Shown here: positions 51,803-61,072 of the stretch, piece after piece
Layout of the letters: each line of letters starts with the position of its first letter
Numbering within the stretch: position 1 is the first letter of the stretch
Assembly (NCBI GenBank): GCA_031275285.1
Contig: JAISOY010000061.1
Location: 1-64,000 of the forward strand
Origin: Bacteroidales bacterium
Lineage (GTDB): Bacteria > Bacteroidota > Bacteroidia > Bacteroidales > UBA4181
DNA: 64,000 nt
Direction: 5' to 3'
Position numbers and translations under genes: made by a program
The notes under the pieces: generated by a model
What the model was told of the DNA's origin: nothing
The model's database searches: none
What the model saw: only the letters and a program-made list of their open reading frames with translations

Positions 51803-52849
51803 ATGGCGAAAATAAATTTTGGAGGAGTAGTAGAAGACGTGGTAACACGCGAAGAATTTCCGGTAAGTAAAGCCCGTGAAACTTTAAAAAATGAAATAAT
51901 TGCGGTCATTGGCTATGGTGTGCAGGGTCCAGCACAGTCATTGAATATGCGTGATAACGGATTCAAAGTAATTATCGGACAAGCTCCTGAGTTTAAAGCT
52001 GACTGGGATAGGGCAGTGGCTGACGGATGGGTTCCGGGAGAAACACTCTTTCCTATTGAAGAAGCTGCGAAAAAAGCAACCATTATACAATACCTGGTTT
52101 CCGATGCAGCACAACGTGCTTTGTGGCCGGTATTGAAACCCTGTCTGAAAGCAGGTGATGCTTTGTATTTTTCCCATGGTTTTTCTGTTACATATAAAGA
52201 ACAAACAGGAGTCATTCCTCCTGATGATGTTGATGTGATCCTGGTTGCGCCCAAAGGTTCAGGAACCAGTGTACGTCGTAATTTTCTGGCCGGAACAGGT
52301 ATCAATTCCAGTTATGCCATCTTTCAGGATGCAACAGGAAGGGCCTTGGAACGTACATTAGCTATTGGTATTGCCATTGGTTCAGGTTATTTATTCCCTA
52401 CTACTTTCGAGCAGGAAGTTTACAGTGACCTTACCGGGGAACGTGGTGTACTGATGGGGGCTTTAGCCGGCATTATGGATGCGCAATATAAAGTTTTGCG
52501 TGATAATGGCCATACTCCCAGTGAAGCGTTCAACGAAACTGTTGAGGAACTTACCCAAAGCTTGATCCGTTTGGTTGATGAAAACGGTATGGATTGGATG
52601 TACGCCAATTGTTCCGCAACGGCTCAACGTGGCGCATTAGACTGGAGGCCTCGTTTTGCTGAAGCTGTGATGCCTGTATTTGAAGATTTATATGCCCGTG
52701 TAAGAGACGGACGTGAATGTCAGAGAGTACTTGATTCAACTGGTGGCCCTAATTATAAGGCGGAACTGGAAAAAGAATTGAAAGAATTACGCGAATCTGA
52801 ATTGTGGCAGGCCGGTGAACAGGTACGCAAACTTCGTCCTGGTAAATAA
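51803..52849 (+). CDS. ilvC: Ketol-acid reductoisomerase
   Basis: The protein has 348 residues from the ATG at 51803 (MAKINFGGVVEDV); a start at 51734 would precede the promoter's transcription start and is rejected. The Rossmann motif is IGYGVQGPAQSLN (about residues 37-49), and the catalytic region includes APKGSGTSVRR, SDLTGERGVLMGALAG and the acidic/Lys residues of the knotted helical domain (TVEELTQSLIRL). It performs Mg2+- and NADPH-dependent isomeroreduction of acetolactate and acetohydroxybutyrate in the Val/Ile pathway. It is the last gene of the ilvN-thioesterase-ilvC group, with its own promoter and a terminator 46 bp downstream. Confidence 0.95.
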   Translation: MAKINFGGVVEDVVTREEFPVSKARETLKNEIIAVIGYGVQGPAQSLNMRDNGFKVIIGQAPEFKADWDRAVADGWVPGETLFPIEEAAKKATIIQYLVSDAAQRALWPVLKPCLKAGDALYFSHGFSVTYKEQTGVIPPDDVDVILVAPKGSGTSVRRNFLAGTGINSSYAIFQDATGRALERTLAIGIAIGSGYLFPTTFEQEVYSDLTGERGVLMGALAGIMDAQYKVLRDNGHTPSEAFNETVEELTQSLIRLVDENGMDWMYANCSATAQRGALDWRPRFAEAVMPVFEDLYARVRDGRECQRVLDSTGGPNYKAELEKELKELRESELWQAGEQVRKLRPGK

Positions 52850-52894
52850 CTCTTATTGTTAGCGGTAATAGCATAACAGAATAGAAATATCTTG

Positions 52895-52924
52895 AAAAGT
52901 TGCAGGTTTTACTTGCAACTTTTT
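52895..52924 (+). terminator. Intrinsic terminator of ilvC
   Basis: AAAAGTTGCA (52895-52904) and TGCAACTTTT (52914-52923) form a 10-bp stem around a 9-base loop, running into a T-rich tail. Confidence 0.82.
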
Positions 52925-52930
52925 GTTTTT

Positions 52931-53245
52931 TATAGATACCCGTAAATAATCCTGATTATTCTTTAAGTTGCTGTACTTATAATCTGAATCGATATTTTTG
53001 TTTCTTATAGAACAGTATAGTTAGCGTATTATTCAGGAATGAAACGCTGTGAAAAGGATAGGAGGATAGTAGTGGAGCGGATTTATCGTGGGAAAGAAGT
53101 GTTCGAATGGAACATCTATTCTGTTTTTTCTAACATGAAAAAACAGCAGGTAATCCTAAAGATTAACTTTTCCATGATTACAAAGAATATCTTCTGCTTT
53201 GAATATAATATTTATCAATTGCTGAAAAACACCCCGGTATATAAT
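52931..53245. other. Gene-free stretch between ilvC and the TPR lipoprotein gene
   Basis: A plus-strand open frame begins at 53039 but runs through the minus-strand terminator and into the 3' end of the opposite gene. Its predicted sequence has no recognisable motif, so no gene is called. No RNA structure other than the two flanking terminators was noticed. Confidence 0.5.
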
Positions 53246-53281
53246 AAAAAAGAAAGCACCCTAGAGGATGCTTTCTTTTTT
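53246..53281 (-). terminator. Intrinsic terminator of the TPR lipoprotein gene
   Basis: AAAAAAGAAAGCA (53246-53258) and TGCTTTCTTTTTT (53269-53281) form a 13-bp hairpin with a 10-base loop, 18 bp after the minus-strand stop at 53300. Confidence 0.85.
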
Positions 53282-53299
53282 ATTAAGGTTAATTTAATC

Positions 53300-55009
53300 T
53301 TATTGTACGATAGATTTGAAAGTGCTGTCTTCAAAATATTTAGCAAATTCAAGATCTTTCTTTGCGTTGGCTTTCAATTCAGCGCTCTTAGTACAAGCTG
53401 TACGTAAGTTATTCATGACCAAATTGTTGTTTCCTTCTCTTGCACCAACGATTGCTTTCAGGTAATAAACCAAAGCATCTTCACTTTTGATAGAATTCAA
53501 AGTATTCAATGCTTCCTGGTTTTGTTTTGCCAATAACTTAGCTAAAGCAGCATTTACTTCAACCTGATTTCCAAAATAACTGATAGCTTCGCTATATTTT
53601 CCTTGGATAACTTTGATGGTACCTAAATTATACTTGGCATCTTCGCTGGATGCTGAAGTCAATAATTCTTCTGCTTCAGCAATGTTCCCGTCACGTAATG
53701 CAACAACAGCCAGGTTATTTTTAACGATATCGTTATTTTCTAAGGATTTTGCTTCATTCAAAGCTGTCTTTGCATCGCTGGTACGTCCAAGGTTCAAATA
53801 AGCAACACCTAAGTTGTTTTTGGTACGGTAGTCATTCGGATAATAGCGTGCTGCGGCTTGGTAAACAGATAACTTCCTGTTGTTATCATCAGTCAATGTT
53901 CCGGCATAAAGAATTTCTTCCAATTTCAATTTGCTGGGATCCTGATTGAATTGAGCGGTAATTTCCTGATCGGATAAACCAACTACTTCAATATTAACAG
54001 TCATTTTTGAACGACGCAGTTGAGGAAGGATGCTTTCTTTGATTTCTTCATATGCTGATGCAATATTCTTGATCTCACGTTCACGAACAATAGGATCGGA
54101 ATACATAGACAAAACACGAAGAATTAATTGCTTGTCAGCTAAGTTTGATTCTTCCATTAATTTTTTGAAACCATCCCAATCTTCAGGAGTAACTACTACT
54201 TTCAGGAAATCAGATTTTACTATTTCTTCTACTTTAGCTGCTTTGAAATTCTTAGCAAAGAAAGCTTGTCCTGTTTTTTCACGAGCATGAGATAACTTGT
54301 CGTTCAAATCATAAGGACCTTCCGGTGAAGCATAAGCTGATAACTGGGCGCCGGTAATATTGACTCTTTCATTGTCTTTAGCCGCCTTTACAGCATCAGT
54401 AAATTCTTTAATTTCCGGTTTCTTTGTTTCAGATGTGCGAACATTTGATTGTTGCAATGCATATTTAATGTCGGCTTCATAAGCATCCGGAGTAATACGT
54501 ACGTATTTATCAGGAGCATAAGTAGCTTTGCCGTCTTTTTCAACCAGCTTACTGGTAGTGATGATACCATCAGCTAATTTATAGTCATCAAATGCCAAAG
54601 ATTTAGAACCTTTGGATGCAGATGCCCTCAACATTAACTGAGAAACCTGAAACTCTGGTTTGTAGGTAACTTTAGATGAATAGCTGAAAGTTCCGCCATC
54701 ATATTTAATTACCTTATTGTTTTCTTTCACTGACTCGCCTTGTACCTTATATGTAGTATAAGCCAGTTCGTTATTTCCACTTACCAGGACAGGAGTTAAC
54801 TCCATGATCACAGATTTGTTGAAATATTTTGCAGGATAAGTTCCGTTAACAGTAACTGCAACTTCGTCACCTACTAATTCTAATACAGGAGGATTTACTG
54901 TGTATTTCACCTGGTCTGCATTCTTCTTCATTTTTTTTAAAGAACCGCAACCACTGAATGTAATGCCTACGACCAACGCAGACACCAAAATCAAATTATT
55001 CCTTTTCAT
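53300..55009 (-). CDS. Tetratricopeptide-repeat lipoprotein
   Basis: The protein has 569 residues from the ATG at 55009 (MKRNNLILVSALVVGITFSGCG), a lipoprotein signal with Cys at about residue 21; the frame is open for 22 more codons but without lipoprotein sense. Residues about 40-200 are beta-rich (VLELVGDEVAVTVNGTYPAKYF). An OmpA-like stretch follows (RVNITGAQLSAYASPEGPYDLNDKLSHAREKT, quoted in part as YASPEGPYDLNDKLSHARE, about 243-261). The last ~200 residues form TPR units (YYPNDYRTKNNLGVAYLNLG, IVKNNLAVVALRDGNIAEAE). The protein probably sits in the outer or inner membrane facing the periplasm and acts as an envelope scaffold; its partner is unknown. It stands alone between two terminator-bounded units. 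Confidence 0.88.
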   Translation of the reverse strand: MKRNNLILVSALVVGITFSGCGSLKKMKKNADQVKYTVNPPVLELVGDEVAVTVNGTYPAKYFNKSVIMELTPVLVSGNNELAYTTYKVQGESVKENNKVIKYDGGTFSYSSKVTYKPEFQVSQLMLRASASKGSKSLAFDDYKLADGIITTSKLVEKDGKATYAPDKYVRITPDAYEADIKYALQQSNVRTSETKKPEIKEFTDAVKAAKDNERVNITGAQLSAYASPEGPYDLNDKLSHAREKTGQAFFAKNFKAAKVEEIVKSDFLKVVVTPEDWDGFKKLMEESNLADKQLILRVLSMYSDPIVREREIKNIASAYEEIKESILPQLRRSKMTVNIEVVGLSDQEITAQFNQDPSKLKLEEILYAGTLTDDNNRKLSVYQAAARYYPNDYRTKNNLGVAYLNLGRTSDAKTALNEAKSLENNDIVKNNLAVVALRDGNIAEAEELLTSASSEDAKYNLGTIKVIQGKYSEAISYFGNQVEVNAALAKLLAKQNQEALNTLNSIKSEDALVYYLKAIVGAREGNNNLVMNNLRTACTKSAELKANAKKDLEFAKYFEDSTFKSIVQ

Positions 55010-55072
55010 AGTCACTTGATTATTATTTGTTTTTAAGATTAAATTTTCGAGTATAAATATAAAATAATTACG

Positions 55073-55080
55073 CAAATTTA
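55073..55080 (-). promoter_or_regulatory. Candidate -7 element of the TPR lipoprotein gene
   Basis: On the minus strand TAAATTTG matches TAnnTTTG and would give a leader of about 55 bases. The -33 box at the correct distance is not convincing. Confidence 0.45.
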
Positions 55081-55302
55081 AAGATTATTTTTTCAAAATA
55101 AAAGCCTAAGGTTATTTAAATATAAGAAAAATAATGACTTTTTTCTTTGATAAAATCCAGACGATATGTCAAAAAAATGTAACGTTTTGTTTAACAGTTA
55201 AATATGATTATTTTTTCTTTATTGGAAACTGTATCCCCAACTTTTGGGAGAGTTACTCTTTTAACTTTTATTAACAAGATTTTCATGAAAGTGTTCACTT
55301 GT

Positions 55303-56733
55303 TTAATGAATATATTCCGCTCTGGATGCATCCAGTCGCAACATAATAAATAACAAAATTGTGAATGCCCATAATGAAGATCCTCCATAACTAAAAAAAG
55401 GTAAAGGAATACCTATAACCGGAACCAGGCCAATGGTCATTCCTATGTTAATGGTACAATGTAAAAATAAAATACTGATCACACAATAAGAATAAACACG
55501 ACTAAAGACAGATCGCTGTCGTTCGGCAATAAATAACAGCCGGAGCAAAAGTGCCGTAAACAGTATTACTACTACCGATGTCCCTACAAATCCCCATTCT
55601 TCACCAACAGTACAAAAGATAAAATCAGTGCTTTGTTCAGGAACGAAATTGTATTTGGTCTGTGTTCCCTGTAAAAAACCTTTACCGGTCAGTCCTCCGG
55701 AACCGATAGCTATTTTTGATTGGTTAACATTGTACTCAATCCCCAGTGGGTCCGATTCCATTCCGAGCATCACAAGTATACGTTTCTGCTGATGTGGACT
55801 AAGGACATCGTCAAATACAAAGTCAACCGAAAATGTAAATAATAAAGCACTTAATATAAAGAAGACAACAGTACGTACATGGGGAATCCGGCGAATGGCT
55901 GATATAATAATGAAGACAACAGATATAGTTATTGCCGCGGCCAAAAGTATCTCATGAACCTCAAAACGTTTCTTGAGCAACAGATTGATTCCTAAGAAGA
56001 CACTAAATATAAGTAAGAATAAACCGCTACCTTTGAAAACGTGCTTGACCTGTTTACTCATGATCAGGTAAACTGTAAAGCCTAATAGGATCAGTCCGCC
56101 AACCAGGTAAGCCTGGGCACCCTGCATCAGCAGGGAAAGAATAAATAAGAATACAGCCAGAATGCCGAATAACAGGATGCTTTGAGGCAACCCCTCCCGG
56201 TACAGGACAATCAAAAATGCCAGGTATACAAGGCAGGAACCAACATCCGGCTGCAGAAGTATAAAAGCCGGTGAAAGAAAAATAATCAAGCCAATGAAAA
56301 AAATATTTTTCAACTCCATCATTCTGCCGTTGTAGTTTCCCAGGTATTTTGCTAATGCAAGACTCGTTGCAATTTTGGCAAATTCGGAAGGTTGTATTTG
56401 TAGGTTGCCGATCACAAACCATGATTTAGCTCCGTTGACTTCACGGCCAATGACCAACACCGCAATCAATGTCAATATGCAGAATATAAATATCGGGTAA
56501 GCAAACGAAGTATAAAAACGGATATCCAATAAACAGACAATAACGGCCAACAGTATCGCAGCAATGATCCAGACCAGTTGTTTTCCGTAACGTTGGGAAA
56601 AAGCAAAGATACTGGTATGTTGTTCGTCATACACGGCAGCATATATATTGAACCATCCCATCAATACCAGGATGAGATAAAGACCGATGGTGATCCAGTC
56701 AAGGCTGGTAATAAGATTAGTTTGCCGCCTCAC
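55303..56733 (-). CDS. rodA: Rod-shape peptidoglycan polymerase (SEDS family)
   Basis: This 476-residue polytopic protein has about ten transmembrane segments and the SEDS pattern: WFNIYAAVYDE near the start, GAKSWFVIGNLQIQPSEFAKI (shown in part as WFVIGNLQIQPSEFAK), LQPDVGSCLVYLAF with the catalytic Asp, and GIPLPFFSYGGSSLWA near the C-terminus. RodA polymerises glycan strands during elongation together with PBP2. Its start overlaps the PBP2 gene by 17 bp. It is the last gene of the purH-mre-mrd operon on the minus strand. The long central cytoplasmic/transmembrane stretch (about 220-320) is longer than in E. coli, as is common in Bacteroidota. Confidence 0.95.
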   Translation of the reverse strand: MRRQTNLITSLDWITIGLYLILVLMGWFNIYAAVYDEQHTSIFAFSQRYGKQLVWIIAAILLAVIVCLLDIRFYTSFAYPIFIFCILTLIAVLVIGREVNGAKSWFVIGNLQIQPSEFAKIATSLALAKYLGNYNGRMMELKNIFFIGLIIFLSPAFILLQPDVGSCLVYLAFLIVLYREGLPQSILLFGILAVFLFILSLLMQGAQAYLVGGLILLGFTVYLIMSKQVKHVFKGSGLFLLIFSVFLGINLLLKKRFEVHEILLAAAITISVVFIIISAIRRIPHVRTVVFFILSALLFTFSVDFVFDDVLSPHQQKRILVMLGMESDPLGIEYNVNQSKIAIGSGGLTGKGFLQGTQTKYNFVPEQSTDFIFCTVGEEWGFVGTSVVVILFTALLLRLLFIAERQRSVFSRVYSYCVISILFLHCTINIGMTIGLVPVIGIPLPFFSYGGSSLWAFTILLFIMLRLDASRAEYIH

Positions 56734-58564
56734 GGTTATCGTATTTATTAAAGTTCAACATCCGGTCTTCCAGCCATGGGCGGGTTGTAGAACCAGTCAG
56801 GTATTTTTCTATCATCAGCGAAGCTACCGGAGCCGCCCATGTTCCTCCGTATCCTACATTTTCAACATATACGGCTATCGCTATTTTGGGTTTGTCCATG
56901 GGGGCAAAAGCCATAAAGGTAGCATGGGTATCCCCATGCGGATTTTCTGCCGTGCCGGTTTTTCCACACATATCGATTCCCGGAATGGCAACGGATCTTG
57001 CTGTTCCACCCGGACCTGTTACTGCTAAAAACATTCCTTCCCGTATAGGTCTGAAATGAGATGTATCTACTACCGTATAGCGCTTCTCGGCATATTTTTG
57101 AGGAATAGTATCACGGCCATTTATTTTTTTTATCAGATGGGGAACATGATAATAGCCACCATTGGCAATCAATGCGGCAAAATTAGCCATCTGAACCACG
57201 GTATTTCCCATTTCAGCCTGTCCGATGGATAAAGAAACAATGGTAAGAGACCTCCAGGATGTTGCTGTCGGAAAATACTTTTTGTCGTAGTATTCTACCG
57301 GGGGCACGTTTCCGGCTAACTCCTGAGGCAAATCTATGCCTAGTTTCTGTCCAAAGCCAAAGGACAGAATATCTTTACGCCATTCCATATAATTTTCACG
57401 GGTAGTTCCGGCGGATTGGTTATCCAGAAAATTTCTGAATACAAGAGCAAAATAGGTATTGCATGAATTGCCGATGGCTTGAGGTAAATTCAAAGGCGAT
57501 CCATGATAATGGCATCTCTGTGAGAATCGTCCCACATAATATCCACCATGGCAACCGAATAATGTTGAGGGGGTGAGTGATCCCTGTTGTAAACCGACCA
57601 GACCCTGAGCGACTTTAAATGTCGATCCCGGAGGATAAAAGGCCATTACAGAACGGTCAAAAAGAGGCTTACTTGGAGCATTGTTCAATTTCCTGTAATT
57701 TTCAGACCGAATCCTGCCAACCAATAACGAAGGATCATAATTAGGCACAGAGACCATGGCCAGGATTTCTCCTGTAGATGGCTCAATAGCTACTACTGCG
57801 CCCCGCACTTTTGACATCAGTTTTTCCGCATAAACCTGTAATTCTGCATCAATAGTAATGGTTAAATCATTACCTACCACGGCCATAGTATCCATATCAC
57901 CATTGCGGAAGGAATTTACAATACGATTGTGTACATCCACTAAATAAATATTTACACCTTTCTTTCCCCTGAGCTCTTTTTCGTAGTATTTTTCTATTCC
58001 TGTTTTTCCAATATAATCTCCTATTTTATAATAACCGTCCTGTTTGATCTCGGATGAATCGACTTCGGCAACATAACCCAGCAGGTGCGGAGCAATTGGA
58101 AGCACATAGTTCCGTAGCGTACGTGCCTGGACAAAAAAACCGGGGAATTTATATAGATGTTCCTGTAGTACTGCATAGGTCTCAGCCGACATCTGCTTAA
58201 GAAATAGGGATGGTCTGTATGAGGAATATCCGCGGTCCTTTTTTAACCGGGCAAAGGTTTCTTTCAATTCGGGAACAGTCAGACCCAGTATTTTCGCCAG
58301 TTCTGTAGTGTCAAACGGTTTCACATGTCGAGGGGTAACCATCAGGTCATAAGCGGCCTGATTGTTCACGATCTGCCGGCCGTTACGGTCCAGGATCAAT
58401 CCTCGTGCAGGATATTGAGTCTGCAGACGTTGTGAATTGTTATCTGCGCTTATTTTATACGAAACATCGATCACCTGTAAAAAAAATAACCTGATGATCA
58501 GGATCAGGGCAACTAAAATAATGGTTCCGCCAATGACATATTTCCGTATATCGTACTGATTCAT
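56717..58564 (-). CDS. mrdA: Penicillin-binding protein 2 (elongation transpeptidase)
   Basis: The protein has 615 residues from the ATG at 58564 (MNQYDIRKYVIGG), which overlaps the mreD stop as ATGA; the frame stays open 9 codons further upstream, but that is inside mreD. It has one transmembrane anchor (about residues 10-30), a pedestal/dimer domain and the transpeptidase domain. The active-site serine is in PPGSTFKVAQG (about residue 311), the second motif is in IGNSCNTYFA and the third is CGKTGTAENP (about 533). It cross-links peptidoglycan in lateral wall growth with RodA and the MreBCD complex. Confidence 0.95.
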   Translation of the reverse strand: MNQYDIRKYVIGGTIILVALILIIRLFFLQVIDVSYKISADNNSQRLQTQYPARGLILDRNGRQIVNNQAAYDLMVTPRHVKPFDTTELAKILGLTVPELKETFARLKKDRGYSSYRPSLFLKQMSAETYAVLQEHLYKFPGFFVQARTLRNYVLPIAPHLLGYVAEVDSSEIKQDGYYKIGDYIGKTGIEKYYEKELRGKKGVNIYLVDVHNRIVNSFRNGDMDTMAVVGNDLTITIDAELQVYAEKLMSKVRGAVVAIEPSTGEILAMVSVPNYDPSLLVGRIRSENYRKLNNAPSKPLFDRSVMAFYPPGSTFKVAQGLVGLQQGSLTPSTLFGCHGGYYVGRFSQRCHYHGSPLNLPQAIGNSCNTYFALVFRNFLDNQSAGTTRENYMEWRKDILSFGFGQKLGIDLPQELAGNVPPVEYYDKKYFPTATSWRSLTIVSLSIGQAEMGNTVVQMANFAALIANGGYYHVPHLIKKINGRDTIPQKYAEKRYTVVDTSHFRPIREGMFLAVTGPGGTARSVAIPGIDMCGKTGTAENPHGDTHATFMAFAPMDKPKIAIAVYVENVGYGGTWAAPVASLMIEKYLTGSTTRPWLEDRMLNFNKYDNREAAN

Positions 58565-59070
58565 TTTGAACGTGCTGTAAGAAACTGACAAAGAAGTATC
58601 AGCAGGATGGTGAATATGCTACTGGCAACAGCCCGGAGAGTTGCGGGTAAAAAATCATTGAACCCGAATGATTCAACCCAGAAAAGTACCAGGTGATGCG
58701 CTAATACCAATATGGTAATATATTTCATGAACCAGGAAAAGCCCAAAGAAGGTACAGTAGGTGACATGCCGGGTTCGTATCCGTCATGGGGGGCAATAAA
58801 GCCTAACAGGTGAAACCGTAAATATGCCATAAAAACAGTGGCAATCGTATGATAACCTATTGTAGCGGAAGCAACATCGATCACCATTCCTATAGCAAAG
58901 GAAGACAATAACAATAGCCAGGCCGGTGTTTCAAAAGGCAACCATAATATAAACAAAACATACAGGTAGGGGTTGACAAATCCGCTGAACTGGATGTTGT
59001 TCAATATGAAAAGCTGTATGAAGACCAACAGCACAAACCGTAAAATATTTATCGATACAGTTCTGATCAT
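58561..59070 (-). CDS. mreD: Rod shape-determining protein MreD
   Basis: This 169-residue integral membrane protein has five to six hydrophobic segments (for example FVLLVFIQLFILNNIQF at the start and FTILLILLCQFL at the end), matching MreD in length and hydropathy. Sequence conservation in this family is low, so the call rests mostly on context: 4-bp overlaps with mreC upstream and mrdA downstream. It links the MreB cytoskeleton to the wall-synthesis machinery in the inner membrane. Confidence 0.9.
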   Translation of the reverse strand: MIRTVSINILRFVLLVFIQLFILNNIQFSGFVNPYLYVLFILWLPFETPAWLLLLSSFAIGMVIDVASATIGYHTIATVFMAYLRFHLLGFIAPHDGYEPGMSPTVPSLGFSWFMKYITILVLAHHLVLFWVESFGFNDFLPATLRAVASSIFTILLILLCQFLTARSK

Positions 59071-59897
59071 TGGTCTCCGGATATTTGTTGTTCCAATAAA
59101 TCCTGCTCCTCTTTCATATGATCTTCAATAACGGAAACATAGAATAATTTGCGAAAGTCCGTAGACAATAAAACTTTGATCGCATAAAAATTTCCATCCT
59201 TTTTACTGAATTCATCGACAATGCCGACCGAAATACCTTCGGGAAAGCTGTCCGAATAACCCGATACCACCAAGGTATCCCCGATTGCAACAGGTGCATG
59301 TAAAGGAATTTCATTCAGTAATGCATGGCGATATGAACGGCCATCCCATGTCAATGATCCGTAAAAATTATTTTTCTTGAATTTGGTACTTACCCTGAAA
59401 TTCCGGTTGATGACAGGTAAAACCGTCGCGAAATGTTCAGATACCCCGTGAATAATACCGACAATACCATCAGGACAGGTCACAGCCATGTTTACTTTGA
59501 TCCCTTGTCGCCTACCTTTATTTAAAGTGATGAAATTATATTGTTTGTTGACTGTGCTGTTGATCACTTCGGCATATAAGATCGAATATTTTTTGAAATA
59601 AAGCGAATCAAAAGATGCTACACGAGAAGAATCCAGATCATAAAATGCTTCGGACAAGCGATTACGGAGGGTTGTGTTTTCCTCCAGTAATTGCCGGTTA
59701 ATTTCATTCAGATGAACATATTCCCGCCAGGTACTTACCTGTTCATAAACTCTCCCGGAAAAAGAGCCGGTAGCCCGGACAAATGAAATCCTTTGGATGT
59801 AATTGTTCTGAACCAGCAAGAATATAGCGATTCCCTCTAATAAAAGAAAGAGGAAAAATGTATAATGCTTCTGGAAAAAACGAAAAAGTGTACGCAT
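59067..59897 (-). CDS. mreC: Rod shape-determining protein MreC
   Basis: This 276-residue protein has an N-terminal transmembrane helix (about residues 11-30) and then a coiled coil (about 55-90, YVHLNEINRQLLEENTTLRNR, in part). The periplasmic beta domain contains ITLNKGRRQGIKVNMAVTCP, a typical MreC stretch, and GIVGIIHGVSEHFATVLPV. It dimerises in the periplasm and contacts PBP2. It lies 84 bp after mreB and overlaps mreD by 4 bp. Confidence 0.93.
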   Translation of the reverse strand: MRTLFRFFQKHYTFFLFLLLEGIAIFLLVQNNYIQRISFVRATGSFSGRVYEQVSTWREYVHLNEINRQLLEENTTLRNRLSEAFYDLDSSRVASFDSLYFKKYSILYAEVINSTVNKQYNFITLNKGRRQGIKVNMAVTCPDGIVGIIHGVSEHFATVLPVINRNFRVSTKFKKNNFYGSLTWDGRSYRHALLNEIPLHAPVAIGDTLVVSGYSDSFPEGISVGIVDEFSKKDGNFYAIKVLLSTDFRKLFYVSVIEDHMKEEQDLLEQQISGDQ

Positions 59898-59981
59898 TAC
59901 ATGATTGGTTCACCGTTCGGTGACAGCAAACAGTTCCGGATGAACAAAAACGACCGGTCGGCAACTGTTAGCTGCGAAGTA

Positions 59982-61001
59982 TTATCGCATCAAGAAAGAA
60001 AACTTATCTACATTTTTCAAAGCAATTCCGGTACCCCGGGCAACAGCACGCAAGGGATCTTCAGCTACTTTGAAAGGAATATTGATCTTATCGGTAAGCC
60101 TTTTGTCCAGTCCTTTCAGCAAAGCGCCTCCACCTGCCAGGTAAATACCGTGGTTAACAATATCGGCGTATAACTCCGGAGGAGTTTGCTCCAGGACGTC
60201 CAAAATGGCTGTTTCGATCCGGGAGATAGACTTATCCAGGCAATGCGATATTTCCTGGAAAGATACGGGAACTTCCACAGGAAGTGCAGTCATCAGGTTG
60301 GGACCGCGGACGATAAAGTCGGACGGTGGATTTTCCAGGTCAGGTAAAACTGATCCTACCTGTATTTTTATATCTTCAGCGGTACGTTCCCCGATCCGGA
60401 TATTGTGTTGCTGCCGCATGTAATCCTGGATGTCGGCTGTAAATACATCTCCGGCAACAGTAATAGAACGGTTACATACAATACCGCCAAGGGCAATCAC
60501 AGCTATTTCGGAAGTTCCGCCTCCTATATCTACCACCATATTTCCTTCAGGTGCCGTCACATCAATCCCGATCCCTATTGCTGCAGCCATTGGCTCATAA
60601 ATCATATACACATCCCTGCCTCCCGAGTGTTCTGCTGAATCACGGACTGCACGGACTTCCACTTCGGTACTGCCCGAAGGGATACAGACAACCATACGGA
60701 TGGAAGGTGTGAACCAATGCCCCCGTGTAGGGATCATTTTGATCATTCCTTTGATCATCTGCTCGGCTGCATTAAAATCTGCAATTACACCATCCCGTAA
60801 AGGACGGATAGTTTTAATGTTCTCATGTGTTTTTCCGTGCATCTGGCGGGCCTTTTCACCAATGGCTACCAGTTTTCCGGATACACGGTCGATAGCGACA
60901 ATAGACGGCTCGTCAACGACTACCTTATCGCCGTATATGATGATGGTATTGGCTGTGCCGAGATCCATCGCGATTTCTTGTGTGAAGGAGAATAATCCCA
61001 T
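59982..61001 (-). CDS. mreB: Actin-like cell-shape protein MreB
   Basis: This 339-residue protein starts MGLFSFTQEIAMDLGTANTI and carries the actin-type ATP-binding motifs: phosphate 1 DLGTANT (about residues 13-19), phosphate 2 VVDIGGGTSEIAVI (about 160-173) and the adenosine motif GIYLAGGGALLKGLD (about 285-299). It polymerises into membrane-bound filaments that guide lateral wall synthesis. It lies 71 bp after purH in the operon, and its N-terminal amphipathic segment is conserved. Confidence 0.97.
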   Translation of the reverse strand: MGLFSFTQEIAMDLGTANTIIIYGDKVVVDEPSIVAIDRVSGKLVAIGEKARQMHGKTHENIKTIRPLRDGVIADFNAAEQMIKGMIKMIPTRGHWFTPSIRMVVCIPSGSTEVEVRAVRDSAEHSGGRDVYMIYEPMAAAIGIGIDVTAPEGNMVVDIGGGTSEIAVIALGGIVCNRSITVAGDVFTADIQDYMRQQHNIRIGERTAEDIKIQVGSVLPDLENPPSDFIVRGPNLMTALPVEVPVSFQEISHCLDKSISRIETAILDVLEQTPPELYADIVNHGIYLAGGGALLKGLDKRLTDKINIPFKVAEDPLRAVARGTGIALKNVDKFSFLMR

Positions 61002-61072
61002 GTATGATGATATTTTGTTTCAGGCTTTCGGCGATAAGACCTTTTTGCCTGAAGGATTGATGAATGTTAATT

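Noticed and set aside
53039-53407. 122-codon plus-strand open frame between ilvC and the TPR lipoprotein gene
   Set aside because: It runs through the minus-strand terminator hairpin and into the 3' coding end of the opposite gene; composition is that of AT-rich noncoding DNA and no motif is seen.
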